DNA of 64,000 bases from Flavobacterium hydrophilum. GTDB lineage: Bacteria; Bacteroidota; Bacteroidia; Flavobacteriales; Flavobacteriaceae. Both the position numbers and the translations under genes were made by a program. The notes beneath the pieces are model-generated. The model searched no databases, was not told where the DNA came from, and was given only the letters and a program-made list of their open reading frames with translations. Within the stretch, counting starts at the first letter, position 1. Every line of letters starts with the position of its first letter. This document shows, piece by piece, positions 1 through 8,582 of the stretch. The stretch spans positions 682,001 to 746,000 of the forward strand of contig NZ_QJHL01000001.1 in NCBI RefSeq assembly GCF_003202405.1. The letters are read 5' to 3'.

Positions 1-2384
1 TTTACAATTCCCGAAGGTGTTGTGGTAGTTGCCGGATTAACAGGAATAAAGAAATCAATTCCGTTGCCAAGACTTAGTACTTTGTTTCGGTTAGCCGAAT
101 AAATTAAGTTACTCGTCCATTCAAACTCACCCACAAAATTCAGGGTTTTCAAACTCAATTCAACACCTTTATTCTCAACCGATCCTAAGTTTTGAAAAGC
201 ACTTTCCAGTCCGGAACTATAAGGAATTGGCACTTCTAACAGTAAATCTTCTGTTTTTTTGTAATAAACATCGGCAGTCAGGTTGATTCGATTGTTGAAT
301 AAGGATATATCTGTGCCTAAGTTATATTGTGTTGTTTTTTCCCATCCAAGATTAGGATTCTCAAAACTGCTTGGTGAAAAACCGGGTACCAGTGTATTTG
401 AAAACACATACGGATAATAAGAAAGTCTCGCTACCGACTGATAAGGGCTAATCTCCTGATTTCCGGTTAAACCGGCACTTAATCGGAGTTTTAATGAACT
501 AATTTCTTCTGTGTCTTTCAGGAAGCTTTCATTCGAAATGTTCCAGGCAAAAGCTGCTGAAGGGAATGTACCCCATTTGTTGTCTGCACCAAATCGGGAA
601 GAACCATCAGCACGAACCGTGAAAGTAAAAAGATAACGTTCATCAAATCCGTAGTTAAGTCTGGCAAGATAGGATTGAAGTGACCATTCGCTGGCAGAAG
701 ATGCCGGAGCGGTTATTACAGTACCCGATCCCAGATTATTATAGGTAAACTCATCACTTGCAAAATTGGATGCTCCTGCACGAAATACTTCTGAAGTCGT
801 TTTTTGTTGCGTGTATCCGGCAAGAATATCAAACGCATGTTTTTCGCCAAACTTCTTTTTATAGCTTATTGTGTTTTCATTCAGCCAGTTAAGAGAGGAT
901 AGTGATCCTTTTGAAGCACTCCCGCCAGCCGGGCTTTCATACAGAGTAGAAGGGATGTATCTGTTTTGTTTGTTCTCAATAATATCCGTTCCCAGCGATA
1001 CTTTTGCTGTTAAGCCTTCAATTATTTTGTATTCTCCAAAACCGTTAAATAAAAACCGATTCGTTTTGGTTTCATTTATTTGTTTTGTCATTGTTGCTAT
1101 CGGATTTGCTACTGCCGCACCATAACTGCTGTTTACAGTGAATTCTCCATTCGCATCGCGCACCGGAACAACCGGAACCATAGCCAATATGTTTTGAACT
1201 ACACCATCAGGAGCAACATCGGCATGGGTTATACTTCCGCTCAGACTTAATCCAAATTTGAATTTATCAGTAAAATCATGATCAATATTCAGTCTTCCCG
1301 AGTAACGGTCAAAACCTGAATTTATAAGAACTCCTTCTTGTTTAAAATAATTTCCTGAAACTAAAAGCCTTGTTTTATCAGAACCTGCCGTAACAGAAAT
1401 AGAGTGATTTTGTATCGGAGCTTCTGTAAACGCTTCATCCTGCCAGTTGGTACCAACGCCCAATTGATCAAGCTGTTCCTGAGTATACAACGGAGCTTTT
1501 CCGGAATCTTTTAAGGCATCATTTTTCAAATAGCCCCATTGCTCTGCATTTAACATCGGAATGGTACTAATCACATTTTGAACCCCGTAATAAGCGTCAT
1601 AGGTAACCGCCATTTGGCTTTTCTTGCCTCTTTTGGTCGTAATCAAAATAACTCCGTTTGCACCACGGGATCCATAAATAGCCGTAGCAGATGCATCTTT
1701 TAATACGTCAACCGATTCAATTTCAGAAGGGTTAAGGCTGGACAAAGGATTGATGCTTGGTCCGCTGGTTACACCTGAATCAATCGCACCATCTCCATTA
1801 TAAACCGGAAAACCGTCAATTACATAAAGCGGTTCGTTACCGGCAATAATGGAAGTACCTCCACGGATTCGCACTGAAGTTCCGGCACCAGGCTGACCAC
1901 TTGATTGTGTAACCTGAGCACCTGAAATTCCACCCTGAAGAAGTCTGTCTACTGATAGTACAGGCAATGCTTTTAATTCAGTTGGGATAGAAGAAAGTGA
2001 ACCGGTGTAATCCTTTTTCTTTTGAGTACCATAACCCACGATAAGAACGTCTGTCAGCTCCTGTACATCTGCTGATAAGGTAATACGAACAGGACTTCCA
2101 TCGACAACCAGTTCTTTTGTTTTGTACCCAACAAAACTTACTATTAATGTGTAAGGAAGTTTTTGTCCTGTCTGGAAATAAAATTTTCCGTCTAAATCAG
2201 TTTGTACACCATGCGTTGTTCCTTTAATATTTATCGAAGCTCCTATTATGGGTTCATTTGTAGTTTGATCGACCACAGTTCCTTCCAGTTTGGACTGAAT
2301 AAGTGGAGTAGTGGTCTGCGCATTAATTCCCAGCGTAATCATAAATATGCTGAGAAATGAAAATAGATATAACTTTTTTTTCAT
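1..2384 (-). CDS. SusC/RagA-type TonB-dependent outer-membrane receptor (C-terminus beyond the left edge)
   Basis: The reading frame is open from the ATG at 2384 to the window edge, about 794 codons of a family usually near 1000 aa, so the end of the barrel is missing. A signal peptide ending in NAQ at residue 23 is followed by a carboxypeptidase-regulatory-like domain (GTVVDQTTNEPIIGASINIK). The TonB plug carries SVRIRGG, NEPLYVIDG and DASATAIYGSRGANGV. The family imports oligosaccharides or other large ligands with a SusD lipoprotein, and that partner would lie off the left edge. The gene follows the sulfatase ending at 2577 after 192 bp that contain a conserved hairpin, so it may start a second transcription unit. 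A sulfated ligand is inferred from the neighbours only. Confidence 0.93.
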   Translation of the reverse strand, partial: MKKKLYLFSFLSIFMITLGINAQTTTPLIQSKLEGTVVDQTTNEPIIGASINIKGTTHGVQTDLDGKFYFQTGQKLPYTLIVSFVGYKTKELVVDGSPVRITLSADVQELTDVLIVGYGTQKKKDYTGSLSSIPTELKALPVLSVDRLLQGGISGAQVTQSSGQPGAGTSVRIRGGTSIIAGNEPLYVIDGFPVYNGDGAIDSGVTSGPSINPLSSLNPSEIESVDVLKDASATAIYGSRGANGVILITTKRGKKSQMAVTYDAYYGVQNVISTIPMLNAEQWGYLKNDALKDSGKAPLYTQEQLDQLGVGTNWQDEAFTEAPIQNHSISVTAGSDKTRLLVSGNYFKQEGVLINSGFDRYSGRLNIDHDFTDKFKFGLSLSGSITHADVAPDGVVQNILAMVPVVPVRDANGEFTVNSSYGAAVANPIATMTKQINETKTNRFLFNGFGEYKIIEGLTAKVSLGTDIIENKQNRYIPSTLYESPAGGSASKGSLSSLNWLNENTISYKKKFGEKHAFDILAGYTQQKTTSEVFRAGASNFASDEFTYNNLGSGTVITAPASSASEWSLQSYLARLNYGFDERYLFTFTVRADGSSRFGADNKWGTFPSAAFAWNISNESFLKDTEEISSLKLRLSAGLTGNQEISPYQSVARLSYYPYVFSNTLVPGFSPSSFENPNLGWEKTTQYNLGTDISLFNNRINLTADVYYKKTEDLLLEVPIPYSSGLESAFQNLGSVENKGVELSLKTLNFVGEFEWTSNLIYSANRNKVLSLGNGIDFFIPVNPATTTTPSGIV

Positions 2385-2410
2385 TACTTTGTTTTGGTTT
2401 AATAAAGAAA

Positions 2411-2504
2411 GGATGCAGTGATTTTCCAGATTTTTGCATTCCTTTTAGATATGAATATTCTTTTTGAGCCTTGCCATTTCTGTTCCCGCAGAAATGGTTT
2501 TTTT
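2411..2504 (-). promoter_or_regulatory. Conserved susC leader element, copy 1
   Basis: A 9-bp stem, CCATTTCTG with CAGAAATGG (2474-2497), has a T7 tract on its plus-strand 3' side (2498-2504). In the susC direction it is followed by CAAGGCTCAAA, about 31 nt of A-rich sequence, and a second small stem, GGAATGCA/TGCATCC (2411-2442). The same arrangement precedes the other susC at 20456-20556. It may be a 5'-UTR regulatory RNA of susC. Because the T tract lies on the plus strand, it may instead be the terminator of an antisense RNA. No known riboswitch class was recognised. Confidence 0.6.
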
Positions 2505-2576
2505 ATTAACAACAGATTCTTTTCATTTTTTTTATTTTAAGGTGATACATACTTTTTGTTTGTCAGTTTTGATAAA

Positions 2577-4196
2577 TTACAAATCGACAAAATATTTTTG
2601 AGTGCCAAAATTAAATTCATAGTAGGTTAAATTTGGCCATAAAGGTTTTATGAGTCCTTTTTCCCAGTTTTGTAAAGCAGTTTGGAGTTCTTTGACTTTT
2701 GAAGGATTTTTTTGGGCTAAGTCTGTTTTTTCTGATTTATCAGATGCCAGATTATATAGCCATTGCTGATGTGTTTTTCCGCTGATAATCAGTTTCCAGT
2801 CACCGCTTCTGATGGCTTTGGCATCGCCGGAACGCCAGTATAAATTTTTGTGTGCTTCTTTGTTATTGTTCACTGTACTTATTAAATCAACTCCGTCATA
2901 AACCCTGTCTTTTGGCAAATCAGAATGTATAGCAGCTGCAATCGTACTAAAAATATCCAGAGAACTCACAGGTGTTTTGTAAACGGTATGTGGTTTGATT
3001 TTTCCCTTCCACGAAAGTGCAAACGGAACATTGATTCCGCCTTCGAAATGGGAGAATTTACCGCCTTTAAGTGGTGCGTTTGTAGTAGCAAAAGTATAAT
3101 CGGCACCACCGTTGTCACTGGCAAAAATGATTAAGGTATTTTCTTCCAGACCTTCTTTTTTTACTTTGGCAACGATTCTTCCAATAGCATCATCCAGAGC
3201 GCTGATCATAGCAAAATAAACGCGTTTGTTTTCGTCTTTTACATTCGGAAAACGGTCGTAATATTTCTTGCGAACCTGAAAAGGTGTATGAGGCGCATTA
3301 AACGGAACATAAAGTAAAAATGGTTTTGTTTTATTTTTATCAATAAAAGCTTCTGCTTCATCAGCAAATGTTTCGGTTAGATACGCCTTGTCTTTTATGA
3401 TGGTTGTATCACGACGAATTTGTCCAATTCCAACACGGCCATTCCCCCAAATCATTTTATCGGTAAAATCCTTGTGATGATGATTGATAATATCCGGATT
3501 ATCATCTTCGGGAGCAAAAAGCGAAAACGCCTGATAAAATCCGTAATGATAATCGAAACCTCTGTCCAAAGGAAAGAATCCTTTATTGTGTCCTAAATGC
3601 CATTTTCCGATAATAGCAGTATTGTAACCTTGCTTTTTTGCCAAATCGGCAAAAGTAATTTCAGATAAGGGTAAACCCTGTGTGGCTATTGAAGCTTCAT
3701 TTGGATATTCAATTTTGTCATTTAATTTCCAGTTATTGGTATTCATTAAATATTTGAAAGCATAATATTCGAGGTTGTTTTTTGGATATCGGTCTCCGGG
3801 CTGATATTCATGTCCGAAACGTTCCTGATAACGACCTGTAAGTAAGCCTGCTCTCGAAGGAGAACAAATGGAAGACGAAACATATCCATCTGTAAAAGTT
3901 ACACCTGAGGCAGCCAATGAATCTATTTGAGGAGTTGGAGTTGATTTTCCTCCGTACAGCGAAATGTCATATTTTCCCAAATCATCAGCAAGCAGAATGA
4001 TGATATTCGGTTTTTTTTTTGAAGTTTTGGAAGTGTCTTTTTTTGATAAAAATGCTGTTTTTCCTTCAGCTAATTTTGCATCAGCTTTTATTAATGTTCC
4101 ATCAGTATTGATTGGCCAGAATAAAAATGCTGAAATAATAATGAGGACAATTAAAATTGGTAAACCAATCTTTTTAATTTTTTTAGATATTGCCAT
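2577..4196 (-). CDS. Membrane-anchored sulfatase (formylglycine-dependent)
   Basis: This 539-aa alkaline-phosphatase-superfamily sulfatase would hydrolyse sulfate esters in the periplasm. A hydrophobic segment at residues 11-28 without an obvious cleavage site suggests an N-terminal membrane anchor. Metal-binding Asp71-Asp72 (LLADDLG) and the formylglycine signature CSPSR at Cys111 are intact, as are the later KWHLGH and FASDNGG motifs. The cysteine must be oxidised by a formylglycine-generating enzyme, which is not in this window. It differs from the three larger sulfatases upstream, which carry CAPTR. It is separated from the preceding gene (ends 4382) by 185 bp and may be only loosely coupled to the main operon. 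The substrate cannot be read from sequence. Confidence 0.93.
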   Translation of the reverse strand: MAISKKIKKIGLPILIVLIIISAFLFWPINTDGTLIKADAKLAEGKTAFLSKKDTSKTSKKKPNIIILLADDLGKYDISLYGGKSTPTPQIDSLAASGVTFTDGYVSSSICSPSRAGLLTGRYQERFGHEYQPGDRYPKNNLEYYAFKYLMNTNNWKLNDKIEYPNEASIATQGLPLSEITFADLAKKQGYNTAIIGKWHLGHNKGFFPLDRGFDYHYGFYQAFSLFAPEDDNPDIINHHHKDFTDKMIWGNGRVGIGQIRRDTTIIKDKAYLTETFADEAEAFIDKNKTKPFLLYVPFNAPHTPFQVRKKYYDRFPNVKDENKRVYFAMISALDDAIGRIVAKVKKEGLEENTLIIFASDNGGADYTFATTNAPLKGGKFSHFEGGINVPFALSWKGKIKPHTVYKTPVSSLDIFSTIAAAIHSDLPKDRVYDGVDLISTVNNNKEAHKNLYWRSGDAKAIRSGDWKLIISGKTHQQWLYNLASDKSEKTDLAQKNPSKVKELQTALQNWEKGLIKPLWPNLTYYEFNFGTQKYFVDL

Positions 4197-4267
4197 ATGT
4201 TGTGGTATTTAAAAGGAAATGTTTTAGTATGTAATTCGGCTGATTTGATTAATTTCAAATTGATAAA

Positions 4268-4294
4268 CCTACAAGGCTGTTGAAACCTTGTAGG
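4268..4294. repeat. Short inverted repeat between rhodanese and sulfatase genes
   Basis: Nine-base arms CCTACAAGG and CCTTGTAGG flank a 9-nt loop. There is no T tract directly after the stem in the minus direction, so it is not a typical terminator there. It could modulate or protect the transcript between the two genes. Confidence 0.55.
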
Positions 4295-4381
4295 GTAGCA
4301 AAAAAAAACAAAAAACAACCTAACTAAATTGCGTAATTTATTGTAATACTTATTAGTACTAAATGATTGAATGGGTCTGTA

Positions 4382-5098
4382 TTAATTTTGTGCCAAAGCC
4401 AAATCAACCTGTTTCTTCAAATCGGCTGTACCTTCTTTCTTAAAAATGATTTTGCCGTTTTTGTATAATATCAGAGTCGGAAAAACTTTTATTATTTTGA
4501 GGTCGGCTATAAATTGCGGATTGTCTTCCAAATCAATTTCTACGATTTTTAGATTCGTACCATATTGTGCTTTTATGGTTTCCAAAACCGGTTTTACTTT
4601 TTTGCAGGCACCGCAATAAACAGATCCAATATCAACTAAAACATCTTTGTTCTCAACAATGATTTTATTGTATTCTGCCAATGTTAATTTGCTTTTTGAA
4701 TTGGCATAAAACGGTTTTCCGTTACCAATCCAGTTCGCAATTCCACCTTCTAAACTATAGGCTTCCTTGAAACCCTTTTTTAATAAATCGTCTGCCAGCC
4801 AGACACTTCTTCCGGCTCCGATAGAGTAGGTAAAAACGGGTTTTGTCTTATCCAGTTTTGCCAGCTGTTGTTCATAATCTTTTGATTCCAGATTAAAATT
4901 CACGGCTCCGTTAATATGGTTTAAAGCAAATTCTTCCGGACCTCTCGCATCTATAATCTGCGGATTTTTTTCGGCCTGAATTTTACTGTAATAGACATCT
5001 AATGATACTGTATTTGAACTTTTATTTTGGGCAAAACCAATAAGTGTTACAAAAAGGGTTAGAGCTGTGATCGTATTTTTAAATAGTATATTTTTCAT
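4382..5098 (-). CDS. Exported rhodanese-thioredoxin fusion with a degenerate rhodanese site
   Basis: The start was placed at 5098 (MKNILFK, 238 aa) because it gives a clean signal peptide ending GFAQ and lies 11 nt after the stop of the preceding gene; an upstream ATG at 5131 would overlap that gene. Residues about 28-130 form a rhodanese domain (IIDARGPEEF, GRSVWLA), but the catalytic cysteine position reads YSIGAGRS, with Ser92 in place of Cys. Residues about 140-238 form a thioredoxin domain with an active-site CGAC (162-165). The thioredoxin half is predicted to work in the periplasm as a thiol-disulfide protein, while sulfur transfer by the rhodanese half looks lost. Its position behind the alkylsulfatase suggests a support role, which is inference. 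Confidence 0.88.
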   Translation of the reverse strand: MKNILFKNTITALTLFVTLIGFAQNKSSNTVSLDVYYSKIQAEKNPQIIDARGPEEFALNHINGAVNFNLESKDYEQQLAKLDKTKPVFTYSIGAGRSVWLADDLLKKGFKEAYSLEGGIANWIGNGKPFYANSKSKLTLAEYNKIIVENKDVLVDIGSVYCGACKKVKPVLETIKAQYGTNLKIVEIDLEDNPQFIADLKIIKVFPTLILYKNGKIIFKKEGTADLKKQVDLALAQN

Positions 5099-5109
5099 GA
5101 TTTTAAATT

Positions 5110-7062
5110 TTAAGGAGTTACAATATTCCAATACGGATTGGCCTGTTCAAAAACACTCGCCAGTTCTCTGAATTTAAAAGGATCGCCATCAAAACTTACA
5201 CCTTCAGAAGTCAGAATTTCCCTTGCCGTTTCAGGGTTAGATAATAATTGTACAAATTTGGTTTTCGGAATTGTTAAGGTAAATTCGGCTTTCTCATTTA
5301 CGCGTTTTTCGCTTTGATGCAAAACACCGTTTTTAAGATAAACTAATATGTTTTTGTTCAGTTCCGGGAAAATGAAACGAAGTTTGATATCTTTTCCACC
5401 TGCTTTATTTCCGTCAACCGTAATCGATAAATAATCAAAAATGGCTTCAGGAGTTAAAGAAGATAAAAAGCCTGCAGTTCTGTTTACCGGATTCTTCGGA
5501 ACAATTACGCCTTCGCGAAGTTCTTTTGCACCGGATAAATATAGATCTCTCCAGATTCCCGATTCGCTTTGATAAGCTATTTGTTCAAAAGCATCGGCTT
5601 GTAAATTTTTAGCAGCAGTATTATTCGGATTGGCAAAAATCACATGTTTTAATACTTCGGCAACCCAGCGGTATTCGCCTTTTTGATAACTTTCGGTTGC
5701 TTTTTTTATAGCCCTTTCTTCACCGCCAAACCATTCTACATATTTTTTAGCTGCTTCAATCTGCGGAAGTTTGTCATATTCAGCCGGATTTCCGTCCCAC
5801 CAGCCCAGATAGAATTGATAGGTTGCTTTGGCATTGTGTTTTACGGTTCCGTAAAAATCACGGTTGTACCATTCTTTAGCTAACTCAGCCGGAAGTTTTA
5901 TTTCTTCGGCAATCTCATCTTTGTTCAAACCATTATTGGCTAAATGAACCGTTTGATCGTGGACATATTTGTATAAATCACGTTGTTTTTCCAAAAAGGT
6001 AATTCCTTTGTCATGTCCGTAAACCGGCCAGGTGTGTGATGGAACTACGAATTCGGTTTTATCTCCAAACAAATCAATCGCTTCATCCAGATATCCGGCC
6101 CAGGCTTTGGCATCTCTCGTTTTAGCACCTCGCGGAGTAAGGACATTATGATAGGTATGGCTTGCAATTTCGGCAGAGAAAAAAACTTTTTTTGAAGGTG
6201 CAAAAAGAGTTAATTCTGCTGGTGCTTCCGAATTCGGCGTAAGCTGAAAAATCAATTCCAAACCATCAATTGTTAAATTCTGACCCGTTTTTTCGATTTC
6301 GAAATTAGGCTGTAAAAGAGAAGAACTTCCACCGCCTAAAAATGGTTTTCCTAAACCAATATCAACCTGTGAATGGTCATTTCTTTCCAAACCTAATCCA
6401 AATTGATATCCGGCTCTTCTTCGCATTACATTTCCTAAAAGGACATTTTCGCTCACCGCTTCTTCGTAAAAACCTTTTGGCGTAATGAATTTTACTTTAC
6501 CGGATTTTATATCTTCTGTAGTAACTAAGCCTTCCAGACCACCGTAATGGTCTCCGTGACTGTGCGTAACGATCACCGCCAAAATGGGTTTATTGGCAAC
6601 ATGCTTTTTTATTAATTCATAAGCTGCTGTCGAGGTTTCGCCAATAGTCAGCGCATCAATTACAACATAACCGGTTTTAGTTTCGATAAACGAAATATTG
6701 GCAGCGTCAATACCACGAACCTGATAAACGCCATCGGTAATTTTAAACAATCCGTTGATGTTATTAAGCTGTCCCTGACGCCATAATGCAGGGTTTACAG
6801 TTGCAGGCGCTTTTCCTTTTATAAAAGAAAAATCATTGGTGTTCACCACCGTATTTCCGTTTTTTGAACGAACAATTCCTTCACCAACAGTGGCTATAAA
6901 ACCTCGTTTGGCATCTTCAAAATCGGCATTGTCATTAAAGTTTAATTTTGAATATACAGCCTCATTCGACTTTTGGGTATAATCAGATGCAGGTTTTGAT
7001 GTTTGTGCGTTTGCTGCAATAGCAAAACCTGCAAGTAAAATACTTATATTAATTTTTTTCAT
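5110..7062 (-). CDS. Secreted SdsA/Pisa1-like alkylsulfatase, metallo-beta-lactamase fold
   Basis: The start at 7062 (650 aa) gives a clear signal peptide MKKINISILLAGFAIAANAQ and lies 7 nt after the previous stop; an ATG at 7089 would add nine residues and spoil the signal. The metal motif HSHGDH lies at residues 167-172 within the metallo-beta-lactamase domain. A helical dimerisation region (for example EYDKLPQIEAAKKYVEWFGG) and a C-terminal SCP2-like domain follow, which is the SdsA1 architecture and length. The family hydrolyses primary or secondary alkyl sulfates such as SDS-type esters, using a binuclear zinc centre and no formylglycine. It complements the sulfatases of this operon and widens the substrate range to aliphatic sulfates. 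Confidence 0.93.
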   Translation of the reverse strand: MKKINISILLAGFAIAANAQTSKPASDYTQKSNEAVYSKLNFNDNADFEDAKRGFIATVGEGIVRSKNGNTVVNTNDFSFIKGKAPATVNPALWRQGQLNNINGLFKITDGVYQVRGIDAANISFIETKTGYVVIDALTIGETSTAAYELIKKHVANKPILAVIVTHSHGDHYGGLEGLVTTEDIKSGKVKFITPKGFYEEAVSENVLLGNVMRRRAGYQFGLGLERNDHSQVDIGLGKPFLGGGSSSLLQPNFEIEKTGQNLTIDGLELIFQLTPNSEAPAELTLFAPSKKVFFSAEIASHTYHNVLTPRGAKTRDAKAWAGYLDEAIDLFGDKTEFVVPSHTWPVYGHDKGITFLEKQRDLYKYVHDQTVHLANNGLNKDEIAEEIKLPAELAKEWYNRDFYGTVKHNAKATYQFYLGWWDGNPAEYDKLPQIEAAKKYVEWFGGEERAIKKATESYQKGEYRWVAEVLKHVIFANPNNTAAKNLQADAFEQIAYQSESGIWRDLYLSGAKELREGVIVPKNPVNRTAGFLSSLTPEAIFDYLSITVDGNKAGGKDIKLRFIFPELNKNILVYLKNGVLHQSEKRVNEKAEFTLTIPKTKFVQLLSNPETAREILTSEGVSFDGDPFKFRELASVFEQANPYWNIVTP

Positions 7063-7069
7063 GATATTT

Positions 7070-8137
7070 TTAAGATTGAACCGGCTCATAAGCGGCCTGA
7101 TTCTCTGAAACAGTAATTGGATTTTGTTTTAATGGTACAGAAAGAACACCATCGGCCAGAGCGCTTCCTTCTTTTTTAGATTTGAATATCGGCCAAAGAA
7201 ACTGCGCATACCATTCTTCCTGCTTGTAGGATTTGATTCCGTATGATTTTGGAAACTGACGCGTAATCAAACCTGTTCCGAAGATGACATCCCAAATAAA
7301 AAACATGTTTCCGAAATTGCCTTTAAAATGTCCAACACCGTCTCCGCTGGTATCTGCGTGATGTGCGTGATGTGTGGCTGGAGTAGAAATCAAACGTTCC
7401 AAAACCCATGCAATTGGATGTAAAACTTTGTACTTGTAGAAAGGTTTATCCCAGGCAATACTCGAATGTGCCGTTAAGGTGATGATGCTTTTTATTACAA
7501 GAACAAACAAAGCAGGAAGTCCTAAACCTAAAAAGGTCAAGGTTGCTGTTAAATATATTTGAGAGAAAAAGATTGTGTAGATAAAATTTTGTCTCGAAAG
7601 CATCGCCATTCCCATGTACGGAGCCGAGTGGTGTGTTCTGTGAAAACGCCATAAAAAAGGAACCTGATGGTGTAAACGGTGATACCAGTACTGCGTTAAA
7701 TCATCCGCAACAGCGATCAGGAAAAAACCTCCCCAAAACGGAACCCATGAAAGTGAATTTTCAAGATTCGGAATCAAAACCGGTAAAACTTTCAAACTGA
7801 AAAAAGCAATAACTGCAGGTAAAATTAATTTTGGAGCCAGAAAACTGACAATATCTATTTTGCGTTCTTCTCCTGTCCATTCGTCATCATATAAACCTGC
7901 TGTAAATTCGATGATTCCCAAAACGATCATAAAAACGGTTAATCCCCACGTACGGATGTTTTCGAAAGCCGGTTTTGTAAATTCTAAAAAAGCCGGTAAT
8001 GCAATATGCGATTCACTTATAAGACCGTTGCTTAATTTAAAATACAGGTAAATTGCCACTACAGGCAATGTGTAGATAAAAAGACTGATACTTAAATCTC
8101 TTGTCAGATTTTTGTTTGAATTGTTAACTGTTGCCAT
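7070..8137 (-). CDS. Fatty-acid hydroxylase / sterol-desaturase-superfamily membrane di-iron enzyme
   Basis: This 355-aa integral membrane protein carries the histidine clusters of the superfamily: HRLHH (153-157), HRTHH (166-170) and THHAHH (255-260). They would bind a di-iron centre that hydroxylates or desaturates an acyl or alkyl chain. Hydrophobic segments precede and separate the clusters. It sits between a 39-codon membrane-protein gene (6 nt upstream) and the alkylsulfatase (7 nt downstream), so co-expression is very likely. One reading is oxidation of the alcohol released by the alkylsulfatase or of a sulfated lipid. The exact substrate and reaction are unknown. Confidence 0.88.
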   Translation of the reverse strand: MATVNNSNKNLTRDLSISLFIYTLPVVAIYLYFKLSNGLISESHIALPAFLEFTKPAFENIRTWGLTVFMIVLGIIEFTAGLYDDEWTGEERKIDIVSFLAPKLILPAVIAFFSLKVLPVLIPNLENSLSWVPFWGGFFLIAVADDLTQYWYHRLHHQVPFLWRFHRTHHSAPYMGMAMLSRQNFIYTIFFSQIYLTATLTFLGLGLPALFVLVIKSIITLTAHSSIAWDKPFYKYKVLHPIAWVLERLISTPATHHAHHADTSGDGVGHFKGNFGNMFFIWDVIFGTGLITRQFPKSYGIKSYKQEEWYAQFLWPIFKSKKEGSALADGVLSVPLKQNPITVSENQAAYEPVQS

Positions 8138-8143
8138 GATTTC

Positions 8144-8263
8144 TTATTTTAAAAATTGATTGATTATTGCTAAACCTCCGGCTAAAATTGCGAGCGGAAC
8201 TAAAAAAAGAATTGTTCCTACCACAATCTTTTTTCCTATAATTTGAAAATCTATTAGTTTCAT
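8144..8263 (-). CDS. 39-aa single-pass membrane miniprotein (paralogue of the one at 8459-8578)
   Basis: The small gene runs from the ATG at 8263 to a TAA at 8144. The product begins MKLIDFQIIGKK and ends LAIINQFLK, with one hydrophobic helix covering roughly residues 13-34. It aligns without gaps to the product of 8459-8578, sharing KKI, ILF, PL and the tail LAII-x-QFLK. It lies 6 nt before the hydroxylase gene. Conservation between paralogues and tight operon spacing argue that it is translated. I do not recognise a family. It could be a small subunit or chaperone of the adjacent membrane enzyme. Confidence 0.72.
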   Translation of the reverse strand: MKLIDFQIIGKKIVVGTILFLVPLAILAGGLAIINQFLK

Positions 8264-8291
8264 AATTTGTATTTTTTTTAATTAAACATTT

Positions 8292-8453
8292 TTAATCCAG
8301 CACCGGATAAACGGGTTGTTTTTTAGGCTGTTCTTTTCCGGTTACTATCAGTGCATCTATTACTTCGTATTCATATATATTGAAATAAACCTGCTCGTTC
8401 TCATTGTCATCCGGTGTTATTATTTCGAAAATTTCTTCGTTTACTTCAGCCAT
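8292..8453 (-). CDS. 53-aa acidic soluble small protein
   Basis: The gene runs from the ATG at 8453 to a TAA at 8292. The product starts MAEVNEEIFEIITPDDNENE, is strongly acidic in its first half and ends with a Lys/Pro-rich tail (KEQPKKQPVYPVLD). No signal peptide or membrane helix is visible. It lies 5 nt after one 39-codon membrane-protein gene and 28 nt before the other, so the three form a cassette between a sulfatase and the hydroxylase. No family was recognised. Possible roles are a small partner protein or a precursor peptide, but no modification enzyme is nearby. Confidence 0.68.
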   Translation of the reverse strand: MAEVNEEIFEIITPDDNENEQVYFNIYEYEVIDALIVTGKEQPKKQPVYPVLD

Positions 8454-8458
8454 GATTT

Positions 8459-8578
8459 TTATTTTAAAAATTGATAAATTATTGCTAAAACTCCAGTCAA
8501 GAGACCTAGTGGAAGCCCAAAAAGAATCATTCCAATAAGAATCTTTTTTAAGATGAATTCTGGGGTTATCCGTTTCAT
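8459..8578 (-). CDS. 39-aa single-pass membrane miniprotein (paralogue of the one at 8144-8263)
   Basis: The gene runs from the ATG at 8578 to a TAA at 8459. The product begins MKRITPEFILKK and ends LAIIYQFLK, with a hydrophobic stretch at about residues 13-34. Its length is identical to that of the 8144-8263 product and its C-terminal two thirds are closely similar. Its start lies 4 nt beyond the end of the 631-aa sulfatase gene, which points to translational coupling. The function is unknown. Confidence 0.72.
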   Translation of the reverse strand: MKRITPEFILKKILIGMILFGLPLGLLTGVLAIIYQFLK

Positions 8579-8582
8579 ATCA

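Noticed and set aside
2411..2504. Idea that the susC leader is a SAM-I, SAM-II, TPP or cobalamin riboswitch
   Set aside because: None of the conserved cores I know for these classes is present. It is kept only as an unassigned conserved element.
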